Assembly (NCBI GenBank): GCA_963764685.1
Contig: CAVXTT010000030.1
Location: 1 to 64,000, forward strand
Source of the DNA: CAVXTT01 sp963764685
GTDB taxonomy: Bacteria; Bacteroidota; Ignavibacteria; Ignavibacteriales; Ignavibacteriaceae
Length of the DNA: 64,000 nt
Direction: 5' to 3'
The translations under genes were made by a program, and so were the position numbers. Positions 10,575 through 19,040 of this stretch are shown here, in pieces. Within the stretch, counting starts at the first letter, position 1. Every line of letters begins with the position of its first letter. Below the pieces are notes generated by a model that saw nothing but the letters and a program-made list of their open reading frames with translations, did no database searches and was not told the origin of the DNA.

Positions 10575-11486
10575 ATTTTAAGTCCGGATAATAGTATTGC
10601 ACCTATGTCCGGGGGGTAATCAACTTTCTTTACGATTACATTAGGAAATTTTTGATGGATCTTTTCTTTTATCATCGCTAAGTAAATATTTTCATTTTCA
10701 AGGAGTCCGCCTGACAGGGAAAGAGGCATTTCCTTATCAAATTTTGAAGATGCAACTGCTATATGTCTTACTAATTCATCCGACTCAGACTCTAATATTT
10801 CTATTGCTGCAGGTTCATTCTGTTCTGCCGCTTTAATTACCAGTTCTGCAGTTGAGGGAATATTGATGCCGGATTTATATACACCATCAATAAGATCATC
10901 TTCTGCAGTGATCTTAAGTTCCTCTGAAATAATATTTGTAAGCTTGTTTTTAGCCCCTCTTCCATCCATTGCTTTAGCTACTAGCATCAGGGCTTTACGT
11001 CCAATGCTGTATCCGCTCCCTTCGTCTCCAATAATTCTGCCGAATCCTCCGCATCTGAAGAAATTCCCTTTACTGGTCTCACCATATAACATTGAGCCCG
11101 TACCGGCGATAAGAATGCAGCCTGGTTTACCTGAATGAGCACCCATTAAAGATGCTCTGGCGTCCGTATCAATAATAAAATTATTTATGAACACTCCTTT
11201 CTTTTTAAGGAGAAGTTCAATTTCCTCTCTGAGTAACTGCCGGTCTTCAATTCTTCCAGTTCCCGCAATACCTGCACACACAGAATTGATATCAGAGGAA
11301 CGGATACCGGATCCTGCGAATAATATCCCAGATAAGTTCTGTAATTACTAATCCCGCCTTTTCTTTCCCCTCGGTTAAAAAGTTAGATGGTCCGGAGCTA
11401 TCCTGGTCATAAATTTCAAGATCTTTGTCGGTAAGCACAATCTTTGTTTTTGTACCGCCTCCATCAATGCCGATAAAATATTTCAT
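10571..11486 (-). CDS. N-acetylglucosamine kinase-like protein, BadF/BcrA ATPase family (one frame break)
   Basis: The start MKYFIGIDGGGTKTKIVLTD carries the phosphate-1 motif of the ASKHA ATPase fold. After a frame change near 11290 the chain continues as VCAGIAGTGRIEDR, with CILIAGTGSMLYG (phosphate-2/adenosine region) and FGRIIGDEGSGYSIGRKAL, the signature of GlcNAc/BadF-type kinases. Total is about 305 residues, normal for the family. It should phosphorylate GlcNAc or a related amino sugar with ATP. The 4-base overlap with the AmpG-like gene suggests it handles sugars released from imported muropeptides. A second ATG lies two codons upstream at 11492. Confidence 0.75.
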
Positions 11487-11578
11487 ATACACTCATTTCC
11501 TGATAGTGTGATAACAAAAATAGAAAAAAAGAAAATAGGCTGAAATGTAAGTATATTCTCTTTAGAGCCAATTTTTAT

Positions 11579-11586
11579 TAAATTTG
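11579..11586 (+). promoter_or_regulatory. candidate Bacteroidota-type -7 element (TAAATTTG)
   Basis: TAAATTTG fits the TAnnTTTG consensus of the primary sigma factor in Bacteroidota and lies 31 bases before the ATG at 11618. No clear TTG -33 box is seen, so support is weak. Confidence 0.3.
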
Positions 11587-11617
11587 AAAAGATTACAAAA
11601 GATTATATAAGATTACT

Positions 11618-13115
11618 ATGAATGGATTAGAGCAGCATTTCAGCAGATTCAGAGATAATATTATAGGTATTAATAAAACTTTTATATCTCCCTATGGAGA
11701 ACAAAAGCTGATCTATGCCGATTGGATTGCCAGCGGAAGACTGTACGGACCTATAGAGAAAAAGATTTGTGAAGATTTTGGTCCTCTTGTAGGAAATACT
11801 CATTCGGAGGCAAGTGAAACCGGTGTAGTGATGACGCTTGCTTATCACGAAGCTCTCGATATAATTAAAAAACATGTCAATGCCGGACCGGATGATGTAA
11901 TCATAACCGGCGGCTCCGGTATGACTGCAATGGTAAATAAGTTTCAGAGAATTTTGGGTCTGAGAGTTCCCGGAACAGCTGAAACAGTTTGTTAATCTCC
12001 CCGATGATCTAAAGCCGGTAGTGTTTTTAACTCATATGGAACATCATTCAAATCATACTTCATGGCTTGAGACTGTAGCCGATGTTGAATGCATTCCTCC
12101 CGATGATAACGGATTACCGGATCTTAATAAATTTTATGTGTTATTAAAAAAATACAAAAGAAGAAAATTAAAGATTGGCTCATTTACTGCCTGCTCTAAT
12201 GTTACAGGAATTCAACCCCTGTTTTATACACTTGCAAAAATGATCCACGAATACGACGGCTATTGTTTTATAGATTATGCATGCTCTGCTCCTTATGTTA
12301 AAATGGATATGCATCCCGCTGACCCGCTTGAGAAACTTGATGCTATCTTCTTTTCGCCTCATAAATTTTTAGGCGGTCCGGGAACCTCCGGTGTCCTGAT
12401 CTTCGATTCAAAACTTTACAGCAATAAAGTACCCGACAATCCCGGAGGAGGAACAGTTGAATGGACAAATCCCTGGGGGCAGCATAGATTTACAGCAAAT
12501 ATAGAAGCAAGAGAAGATGGAGGCACCCCGGGATTTCTGCAGGCAATCCGGGCGGCTCTTTGCATTAAATTAAAAGAGGAAATGGGTATTCGCGAAATAC
12601 ATCTCCGTGAAAATGAGATGGTGGCAATTGCATTTGAAGAATTATCAAAGGTACCAGGACTGCATTTACTTGCCGATAATATAAAGGACCGGCTTGGGGC
12701 GATATCATTTTATGTAGATGATATTCACTACAACCTGATAGTTAAACTTTTAAACGACCGGTACGGCGTACAGGTTAGAGGAGGGTGTTCCTGTGCCGGT
12801 ACTTATGGTCATTATCTTCTTCACGTCACTCCCGATATATCAAAACATATTACCGACAAAATAGATCACGGTGATCTTTCTGAGAAACCGGGATGGGTAA
12901 GAATGTCGCTTCACCCGACAATGACAAATGAAGAAATATATTATATAACCCGAGCTGTTAAAGATATAGTAATGAACATCGATGACTGGAAAACGGATTA
13001 CGATTATGATCTTCACAAGAATGAGTTCCATTTCAAAAGTATGAATGGATCAACGCTTCAGAAGATTAAAGACTGGTTCAAGCTAATACACGAAAAAACA
13101 GCAAGCCAGGAGTAA
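11618..13115 (+). CDS. class V aminotransferase / cysteine desulfurase-like protein (one frame break)
   Basis: A PLP enzyme of about 498 residues built from two pieces joined near 11990. The first has YADWIASGRLYGPIE and IITGGSGMTAMVNK. The second has HMEHHSNHTSW, the cofactor-aspartate stretch FIDYACSAPYVK, and FFSPHKFLGGPGTSGV with the likely Schiff-base lysine (HK). A cysteine-containing segment GGCSCAGTYGHYLL sits near the C-terminus, where SufS-type enzymes keep the mobile sulfur loop. Known relatives are annotated as selenocysteine lyase/cysteine desulfurase. No suf genes adjoin it, so the substrate is uncertain. The next gene follows by 26 bases. Confidence 0.75.
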
Positions 13116-13141
13116 GTCCTGCTAAATTAAAGGAGGACAAA

Positions 13142-13828
13142 ATGATCAAAGGTGCTTTCGAAAAAGCTAAAGAATATGTGGAGAGCAGATCAAGGGAATC
13201 AAATCAAATAGTTAAACCAGGTCCCTGCATTACAATCTCCCGCGAAACAGGAGCCGGAGCAGATGTTGTAAGTATATTATTAGCTGAATACCTGGAAAAG
13301 TTCAATATCTCTTCTGTAAAATGGACGATCTTCTATAAAAATCTAATCGAAAAAGTTCTTAACGATCATAACCTTCCTGCAACAATTAAAGACCTGATGC
13401 AGGAACAAAAATATTCGCACATTAATAACCTCTTCCAGGAATTAATCACCGGTACGGGGCACTATTCTTTAGAGCATAAAACTGTACAGACTATTCTTCA
13501 GCTGGCAGGAATGGGGAATGTAATTATTGTTGGAAGGGGATCAAGTATAATTACTGCGAAACTCGAGAAAAGCTTTCACGTACGGTTAGTTGCTCCATTT
13601 GAGAAAAGAGTTAAACACGTCCAGGAAGTCTACGGCATAAAAGATAAAAATGAGGCAGCGGAGTTTACACGAACTGAAGATGAGGCAAGAAAAAAATATA
13701 TTAAAACACAATTTCACAAAGATATCTCAGATGATCAGCTTTATCACCTGGTAATCAATACAGGTTATATTTCATATGATAAAGCTGCAGTTCTAATAGG
13801 CGATACTGTTCTAAAAATGTTCGGTTAG
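13142..13828 (+). CDS. cytidylate kinase-like family protein
   Basis: A 228-residue P-loop-like kinase of the cytidylate-kinase-like family. The N-terminal CITISRETGAGADVVS replaces the classic Walker A with the SRExGAG form typical of this family, and NVIIVGRGSSIIT matches the second conserved block. An excellent ribosome site (AAGGAGG) lies 7 bases upstream of the ATG. These proteins are not the housekeeping Cmk and their substrate is not established. It is in the same direction as and 26 bases from the aminotransferase, so probably co-transcribed. Confidence 0.8.
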   Translation: MIKGAFEKAKEYVESRSRESNQIVKPGPCITISRETGAGADVVSILLAEYLEKFNISSVKWTIFYKNLIEKVLNDHNLPATIKDLMQEQKYSHINNLFQELITGTGHYSLEHKTVQTILQLAGMGNVIIVGRGSSIITAKLEKSFHVRLVAPFEKRVKHVQEVYGIKDKNEAAEFTRTEDEARKKYIKTQFHKDISDDQLYHLVINTGYISYDKAAVLIGDTVLKMFG

Positions 13829-13958
13829 TTCTCCTCTGCAGATTGTCCTTTTTTCTATACCAGGGTGTACTTATTCCTATATTTACTTCAAACAGATATT
13901 TCTCAATTACGGGAAGCATCTGACTGATAACTTTACCAAACTTAATAAATTTCATCAA
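13825..13958 (-). CDS. possible small protein (uncertain)
   Basis: An ATG at 13958 opens a protein-like stretch, MMKFIKFGKVISQ then EVNIGISTPWYRKK. If the A6 run near 13850 were one base longer, the frame would close at 13825 just short of the convergent kinase stop, giving about 44 residues. As written, the frame runs on into the kinase gene. No family is recognised and no ribosome site is seen. Confidence 0.2.
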
Positions 13959-14048
13959 TTTTGTACAAAAATTGATTATAAATTAAACACCTTTGCACGG
14001 CATAAAGTTTGAAAATAAAGCAGCGTACTAACAAATATTAAAGAAAAT

Positions 14049-14393
14049 ATGAAAAGCCTATTATCGTATATATTGTTTATTTTTTCGATTGTAGCCCTGT
14101 TCGGACTCACTTTTTCAATTGCCCAGGATAACGGAAATACCGGAAAGAAAGTCTTTATCGATAAAAAATGCGGCAGCTGTCACTCAGTAAAAGCTGAAGG
14201 TTTGGAATCGAAGAAGAAAGATGCAGTTGATCTTTCGACAACAGGAGATAAAAATAAAGCTGATTTTCTTAAGCAATATTTGACAAAGAAAGCAAAAATT
14301 AAAGATGCGGACCATAAAACTGCATTCAAAGGCACCGACGAAGAATTAAATAACCTCACTAAGTGGTTAGGAAGTTTAAAAGAAAAGAAGTAA
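14049..14393 (+). CDS. small periplasmic c-type cytochrome
   Basis: A 114-residue protein with a cleavable signal (hydrophobic residues 5-24, cleavage probably after FSIA) and one heme-binding CGSCH motif at about residues 41-45. The remaining chain is lysine-rich and fits a single-heme cytochrome c fold, although the axial methionine is not evident: no methionine follows the heme motif, so the sixth ligand could be another residue. It should carry electrons in the periplasm. It stands alone between repeat-rich spacers, so its partner is unknown. Confidence 0.8.
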   Translation: MKSLLSYILFIFSIVALFGLTFSIAQDNGNTGKKVFIDKKCGSCHSVKAEGLESKKKDAVDLSTTGDKNKADFLKQYLTKKAKIKDADHKTAFKGTDEELNNLTKWLGSLKEKK

Positions 14394-14431
14394 AGATCTA
14401 AATAGTTCATAAGCCTCCTTATCTTATGATC

Positions 14432-14487
14432 GGCTTGACGAAATTCCTATCTCTCATCCCACCCACAAAGAAAGCGTTCGTCAAGCC
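14432..14487. repeat. 11-bp perfect inverted repeat
   Basis: GGCTTGACGAA (14432-14442) pairs perfectly with TTCGTCAAGCC (14477-14487) across a 34-base loop, downstream of the cytochrome gene. There is no adjacent T-run, so it may be a repeat-element end rather than a terminator. Confidence 0.6.
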
Positions 14488-14600
14488 TTCTTATTTTAAA
14501 GAATCTTAAGACCTGGCGTTCAATTCCTCCTTATTAATAAAATAAAAAAACACTTATGTGGGAATACTACATTCACCTGGTTTTCTGGAGCCATGATGCA

Positions 14601-14836
14601 ATCCTTGATAAAACTCCTAACGGAGTTTGAGTGGCAGCGTATTGTGAATTTTTCCTACAGATATAAAACCCCTAGCGGGGTTTTGAGTACCAAATCCAGT
14701 AAAGTTTTCAATTAATAAATTTCCATTAAAAATTAACCAATGACTTTTTCTTCAACTCCATTAGGAGTTATATATCTGTAGAAATATAATTGTGAAAAGA
14801 TTATTCCAACTCCGTTAGGAGTTGTATTCCCGGGCT
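14601..14836. repeat. two inverted copies of a palindrome + TATATCTGTAG composite repeat
   Basis: Four palindromes lie at 14611-14628 (AAACTCC/GGAGTTT), 14665-14684 (AAAACCCC/GGGGTTTT), 14753-14770 (AACTCC/GGAGTT) and 14807-14824 (CAACTCC/GGAGTTG). The first pair, read in reverse complement, aligns with the second pair through the shared spacer ATATATCTGTAG...TTGTG. A related unit lies near 55220-55268. The rest of the 14394-14990 spacer shows no supported gene. Confidence 0.75.
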
Positions 14837-14990
14837 GGGTGGAATCTTCCACGTTCCTGCCAAATGGAATAACACAAGTTGCTTTTCTTAAATTCATCAG
14901 GCGCAGGGTTCTTTTCATGTGTATACTGCAAATACTCTTAATTGCATCCGATCTCCATCTGTGGAGGAAAATGTTCGTTTTATTGTAAGA

Positions 14991-15760
14991 TTATAATGAG
15001 TTGAGCAGTTCTTTAAGTTTGACGTATCCGGTTTTGCTTACCGGAAGGGAAGTACCATCCTCCAGAACTACCTTGTAGGAATCCTTTTCCATCAGAGTAA
15101 TTTTATCCAATTGGTCTAACCGGATAATATATGACCTGTGGATACGGACAAACTCTTCGGGATTAAGATTTTTTTCAAGTGACAGCCATAGTTTTTTCTT
15201 TCAGGAATTTCCCATTAGCTGTAAATAACATTACATAGTCATCCTGGGCCTGGATCCATTTAATTTCCTTTGCCGGAATTACTGAAATGTTATTTCCATT
15301 TTTAATTACAATTCTTTCAATATAACCCGGAAAGGATTCGCGTAAGCCCAGGAGCTGTTTAACACTGCCTGGATCTTTATTCTTATCTGAAATAATTTTT
15401 AATGCTTTTTCTACAGCTGTCCGGAACCGTTCTTCTGAAAAAGGTTTCAGAAGATAATCGGCAGCACTAACCTCAAAAGCTTTAATTGCATATTCATCAT
15501 AAGCGGTTGTAAAAATTATAACAGGAGGGTTATCAATTAGTTCAAGCATCTCGAACCCGGTTATTTTAGGCATCTGCACATCCAGGAAGATCAGATCAGG
15601 ATCTAGCTCTCCTTATCATTTTTAGCCCCTCAAAGCCTGAGCTGCATTCACCGGCAATCTGAATATCAGGAAGATTTATCAGATATCTTTTTATTAGCTC
15701 TCTGGCGAGTCTTTCGTCATCAATTATTATTACCCTTACGGGCAAATTCTGTGTTCTCAT
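14991..15760 (-). CDS. LytTR-family response regulator (two frame breaks)
   Basis: A CheY-like receiver followed by a LytTR DNA-binding domain. The start at 15760 reads MRTQNLPVRVIIIDDERLA with the acidic pocket DDE. After a frame change near 15613 the phosphoacceptor appears in DLIFLDVQMPK, followed by FTTAYDEYAIKAF and the KPF switch lysine. After another change near 15180 the LytTR end reads FVRIHRSYIIRLDQLDKI. The total is about 256 residues. The start overlaps the histidine kinase end by 41 bases, so they form a pair. LytTR regulators bind imperfect direct repeats near promoters; the target here is probably envelope genes, by inference from the LiaF-like neighbour. Confidence 0.82.
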
Positions 15761-16805
15761 CGACAGGTATTACTAAGTTTACCGAAAAAATACCCTGTTC
15801 ATTGTTAATGTCCAAAACTCCTCTGCGGTTAAATAATAATTCGAGCCGTTCAGAAGTATTTTTCAATCCAAGTCCCGCTCCCTTGTTCGAACCGGAATCC
15901 TCAAAATTATTTAATAAAGTGATTTTCAGGTTATTATTCAGTAATCCGGCAGTGAGATAAATTTTAATTAATCCTTCCGGAGCCTCATAGACCGCGTGTT
16001 TAAAAGCATTTTCTATTAAAGGCTGTAATATCATTGCAGGAACTTCAATATCCAGGCATTCAGGATCAATCTTTTCTGTATATTCAAATTTATCTTCAAA
16101 CCTGATCTTTTCAATCTCCATATACAACCTTAGCATCTTCAGTTCCTCTGAAAGTTTGTTTTTCTGTCTTTCATTATTTGATAATGAGTAACGCAGAAAA
16201 TCGGAAATCTTTAAGGTCATAATACCTGCACGCCGGGGATCTGCCGTTGTAAGAGCATTAAGCGAATTTAGGGCATTAAAAAGAAAATGAGGATTGATCT
16301 GAAATTTTAAAGTTCTTAGTTCGGCAAGAGTTATCAGGTTTTTCAATTCAGATTCTTTTTTACTTCTTTCCTGGAGCCGGGTGTAGTATACTATCACGTA
16401 ATAAAGTGATATGATAAAAAAGTAAAAAATAATTCCAAAGAGGAAACGCCATCCCAGTGAATTCAGCAGAAATTCATTATATGATTGAACAGATATGATA
16501 CTATTCAGCAAAAAATAACTGATCAGCACCCATAAAAATGACGCTGCAATGCTTCCGGTAAAGTGACTGAATATTATTTTTATCAGTCCCGTTGTTTCCA
16601 GGGGGATATATTGTACCGTGTACCAGAAGCTTAGGGAGAGGAGAGCCAATATTGAATTGAAAACTATGCTGTCGGCTGCAGCATACATAATATCCAGTTT
16701 CAAACCTGCTGTTAAAACCAGGATATTTACCAGGGTTAGCAGAAACCAGAAGATTATGTATACTGCATAATTACTTAATCGTCTTTGTACAGGATTGAGT
16801 AACAT
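15720..16805 (-). CDS. LytS/YehU-type sensor histidine kinase
   Basis: An intact 361-residue inner-membrane kinase. About four hydrophobic segments fill residues 10-145. The His_kinase motif QINPHFLFNALNSL follows, with the phosphorylated histidine in NPHFLFN, and then the ATPase domain with MILQPLIENAFKHAV (N box) and GAGLGLKNTSERL (G box). It has no large periplasmic sensor domain, so it probably senses membrane state or a partner protein. It sits one base after the LiaF-like gene and overlaps the response regulator gene. Confidence 0.88.
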   Translation of the reverse strand: MLLNPVQRRLSNYAVYIIFWFLLTLVNILVLTAGLKLDIMYAAADSIVFNSILALLSLSFWYTVQYIPLETTGLIKIIFSHFTGSIAASFLWVLISYFLLNSIISVQSYNEFLLNSLGWRFLFGIIFYFFIISLYYVIVYYTRLQERSKKESELKNLITLAELRTLKFQINPHFLFNALNSLNALTTADPRRAGIMTLKISDFLRYSLSNNERQKNKLSEELKMLRLYMEIEKIRFEDKFEYTEKIDPECLDIEVPAMILQPLIENAFKHAVYEAPEGLIKIYLTAGLLNNNLKITLLNNFEDSGSNKGAGLGLKNTSERLELLFNRRGVLDINNEQGIFSVNLVIPVDENTEFARKGNNN

Positions 16806-16806
16806 C

Positions 16807-17536
16807 CTAATAGCTTTTTATTTCACCGCCGCCGAATATTGCTACACCCCTTAATAATTAATCTTCTTGTGGAATCTACCGGGGCGTTGTATTCCCTTAC
16901 CATCTTATTCGAAAATCCTCCGAATACCGGAGTAACGTTTATTTTTACATCCCAGTCACGCGGAATTATCAGTTCTGCGCCGCCGAATATTGTTACGACT
17001 TCCAGAACATTTTCTCCTTCAGCAAGTTTACAGCCGGCTAAATTTATTTCTGACCCGCCGAATATTGCTGTAATGCTTCCTCCCTTAAAATTATCTGAAG
17101 TTATTATCCGGTTGCCTCCCCCGAAAATAGCTACCTCGTCGATAAAATCGCGGGAATCACCTTTTGAAAGAATATTAAGTTTATAATCCCGTCTCTCTCT
17201 ATGTTTTAATATGATATAAACGCCCAGTGCGATAATAATAACAGGGAAAATTATTGCGTGGTCATAGTAAACATCAAAGATCCTCGGGATCAGAAATAAT
17301 GCTCCAATTAAAGCAAGGATTCCGCCGAAGACTTTTTTACTTGAATTGGCCATAATTATAAGACCGACAACCAGCATAAAGAAAGGGAATGAAAAAATTA
17401 CGTGGGTGATTTGCAGGTCTATAATATCAAGGGTGCCTAGGAGAGCTAAAGTACCAATAAAGATCAGGAGAATACCAATTAGAAATTTTCCTCCTCCGCG
17501 TCTTTTTTCTTCAACAATATTTATTTGTTCTGACAT
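16807..17536 (-). CDS. LiaF-like membrane protein (one frame break at the end)
   Basis: The start MSEQINIVEEKRRGGG at 17536 is preferred over an upstream in-frame ATG at 17584, because the extra 16 residues look non-conserved. Three to four membrane segments (residues 18-110) match the LiaF N-terminal domain. The C-terminal beta-helix-like part has repeated IFGG motifs (AIFGGGNRI, AIFGGSEINL, TIFGGAELII, PVFGG). A frame change near 16840 restores the expected ending VAIFGGGEIKSY, stopping one base before the kinase start. LiaF proteins restrain LiaS-type kinases under cell-envelope stress, which fits the three-gene order here. Confidence 0.78.
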
Positions 17537-17776
17537 AAAAACTCCATTAGTTACGGTTAAAAAATATGCATTCAAAATGGGCAAATAAATATAAAATCGG
17601 CGAAATGACTCTTTTTGTCGGTGAAATTATAAGAAAATCTAAAATTTATAAGCCCCAATTTCATGTAATTATTACCTGGTTTTGTAGTTACTCAGCCAAT
17701 TTTCACTGAAAACAAATCCCTATCTGACGGCATTTTTATTGCTCAATTGTGCTTACTTAGTATTGAATGGAGTAAA

Positions 17777-18317
17777 ATGATGAAAAAAACGATATTTGTA
17801 TTATTAGCCGGACTCTTTATTGCCGGCTGCCAGACATATAATGAGCCGACTGGGCCCGGATATTTCGACTGATTTGCAGAAATCCTGGGTTAAATTTAAC
17901 CCCGGTCTGCAGATTGAGGAACAAATTACCGTATGCAAATCCATCAATGGCGAAAGTGGCGGGATTTTTAATTTTAACGATAGGCCTGATGATATAAAAA
18001 TTAATGGTAAACTGAGTGTACCAACAGGTGCATATAGTGGTAATCTTAACATTTGCATAGTAATGGATGGGCAGACCACATTTTTAGATTTTCAACCATC
18101 CTATGATTTTCTAAACCCTCTTTTTTTAGATCTTACTTATAAGGATGTGGACCTGACTGGGGTTGATCCGGAAAAGCTGGAGTTCTATTATCTGTCAGAA
18201 AGCGGTCTCATGCTCCCGGCTGAATATGAAAGTAAAGTGATTGATTTTGAGAAAGGGACATTAAAAGTAAATAAAGTTAAAATTTATCATTTCTCAAGAT
18301 ATGGCTGGGCAAAGTAG
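17777..18317 (+). CDS. hypothetical lipoprotein (one frame break)
   Basis: It starts MMKKTIFVLLAGLFIAGC with a good lipobox (FIAGC). A frame change near 17865 leads into a body of about 150 residues without recognised family motifs. That part is acidic and beta-rich, with FNFNDRPDDIKINGKLSVP and a tail ending YHFSRYGWAK. A role cannot be assigned; surface or periplasmic location is inferred from the signal. A strong terminator follows 18 bases after the stop. Confidence 0.55.
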
Positions 18318-18335
18318 AAAGTTTACGAACTCCTT

Positions 18336-18367
18336 AAAAACGCAGGGTCCCATTACCCTGCGTTTTT
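18336..18367 (+). terminator. intrinsic terminator
   Basis: AAAAACGCAGGGT / ACCCTGCGTTTTT forms a perfect GC-rich stem with a short CCCATT-centred loop and T-run directly after the lipoprotein gene. Confidence 0.88.
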
Positions 18368-18601
18368 CTTATTCCTTCAGACGGAGTAGTCCCCAGGTCA
18401 CCCTTATGTCAAATTATGAACATAAAAACATCCTTAAAAAGAATACCCCCGCTGAAGATTCTCTCGGTCTGAATATTGTACCTCCGATAGATGAGACCAA
18501 ATAATCCTTTTCTCCGTGCTTCCTGATTCGGGATTATCCCCAGTTCATACTTGTCCCAAATGATGAAATAAGAAATAGAAAAAAAGCAATAAAATTACAT
18601 A

Positions 18602-18866
18602 CAATGCTTGCTTTTGCTCCCGGAATAATGGAATTATGCATATGTTTATATGAACAGGGGATCAGACAACTCCTATTGAGTTTAATGCAATTACCCGGAA
18701 AGATCTGACCAAACACTTATCACCAGACCTTTCTCTCCCGGTATCTAACCCCTTTAACCTTAATACAACCTTTCTTTGAAGGTAATGTTATTGTAAGAGT
18801 TTAGTAGGACATAGTAGGGGTTTTGTAGGGGTTAGAGGCTTATAATTATTAGGTGCCGGGTCAAAT
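18602..18866. repeat. dispersed intergenic repeat, copy A
   Basis: About 265 bases aligning along its whole length with 50603-50859: shared blocks include GAACAGGGGATCA, ACAACTCCTA, TCTCTCCCGGTA, AGTAATGTTAT-like, AGGACATA and AGGTGCCGG...TCAAAT. Its right half is internally palindromic (CTAACCCCT ... AGGGGTTAG, CCCGG ... CCGGG). No open frame is conserved between the copies. Otherwise the spacer 18318-19040 holds only the terminator. Confidence 0.75.
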
Positions 18867-19040
18867 TTTTCGTGGTATTTATATTGTATTGATGATTGTG
18901 AAGATTTACCCTCCCCAGACCTAATCATTCTCTCCCTCAGTTCCATTGAGTTCTTTGGAGCCTCGGTTATCCATTTCCCTCTCGTTACAGGCATCCTTTA
19001 TTAAAAAATAAGTATATTTATCTTTTAAATCTTGCAACTT

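Noticed and set aside
14733..14918. A 61-residue minus-strand frame with NTTPNGVG and ITPNGVEEK
   Set aside because: It is a translation of the palindromic repeats themselves; the coding pattern follows the repeat, not a gene.
18301..18716. Short frames around the terminator and dispersed repeat
   Set aside because: They lie across a terminator or inside the repeat, and are not kept in the second repeat copy.
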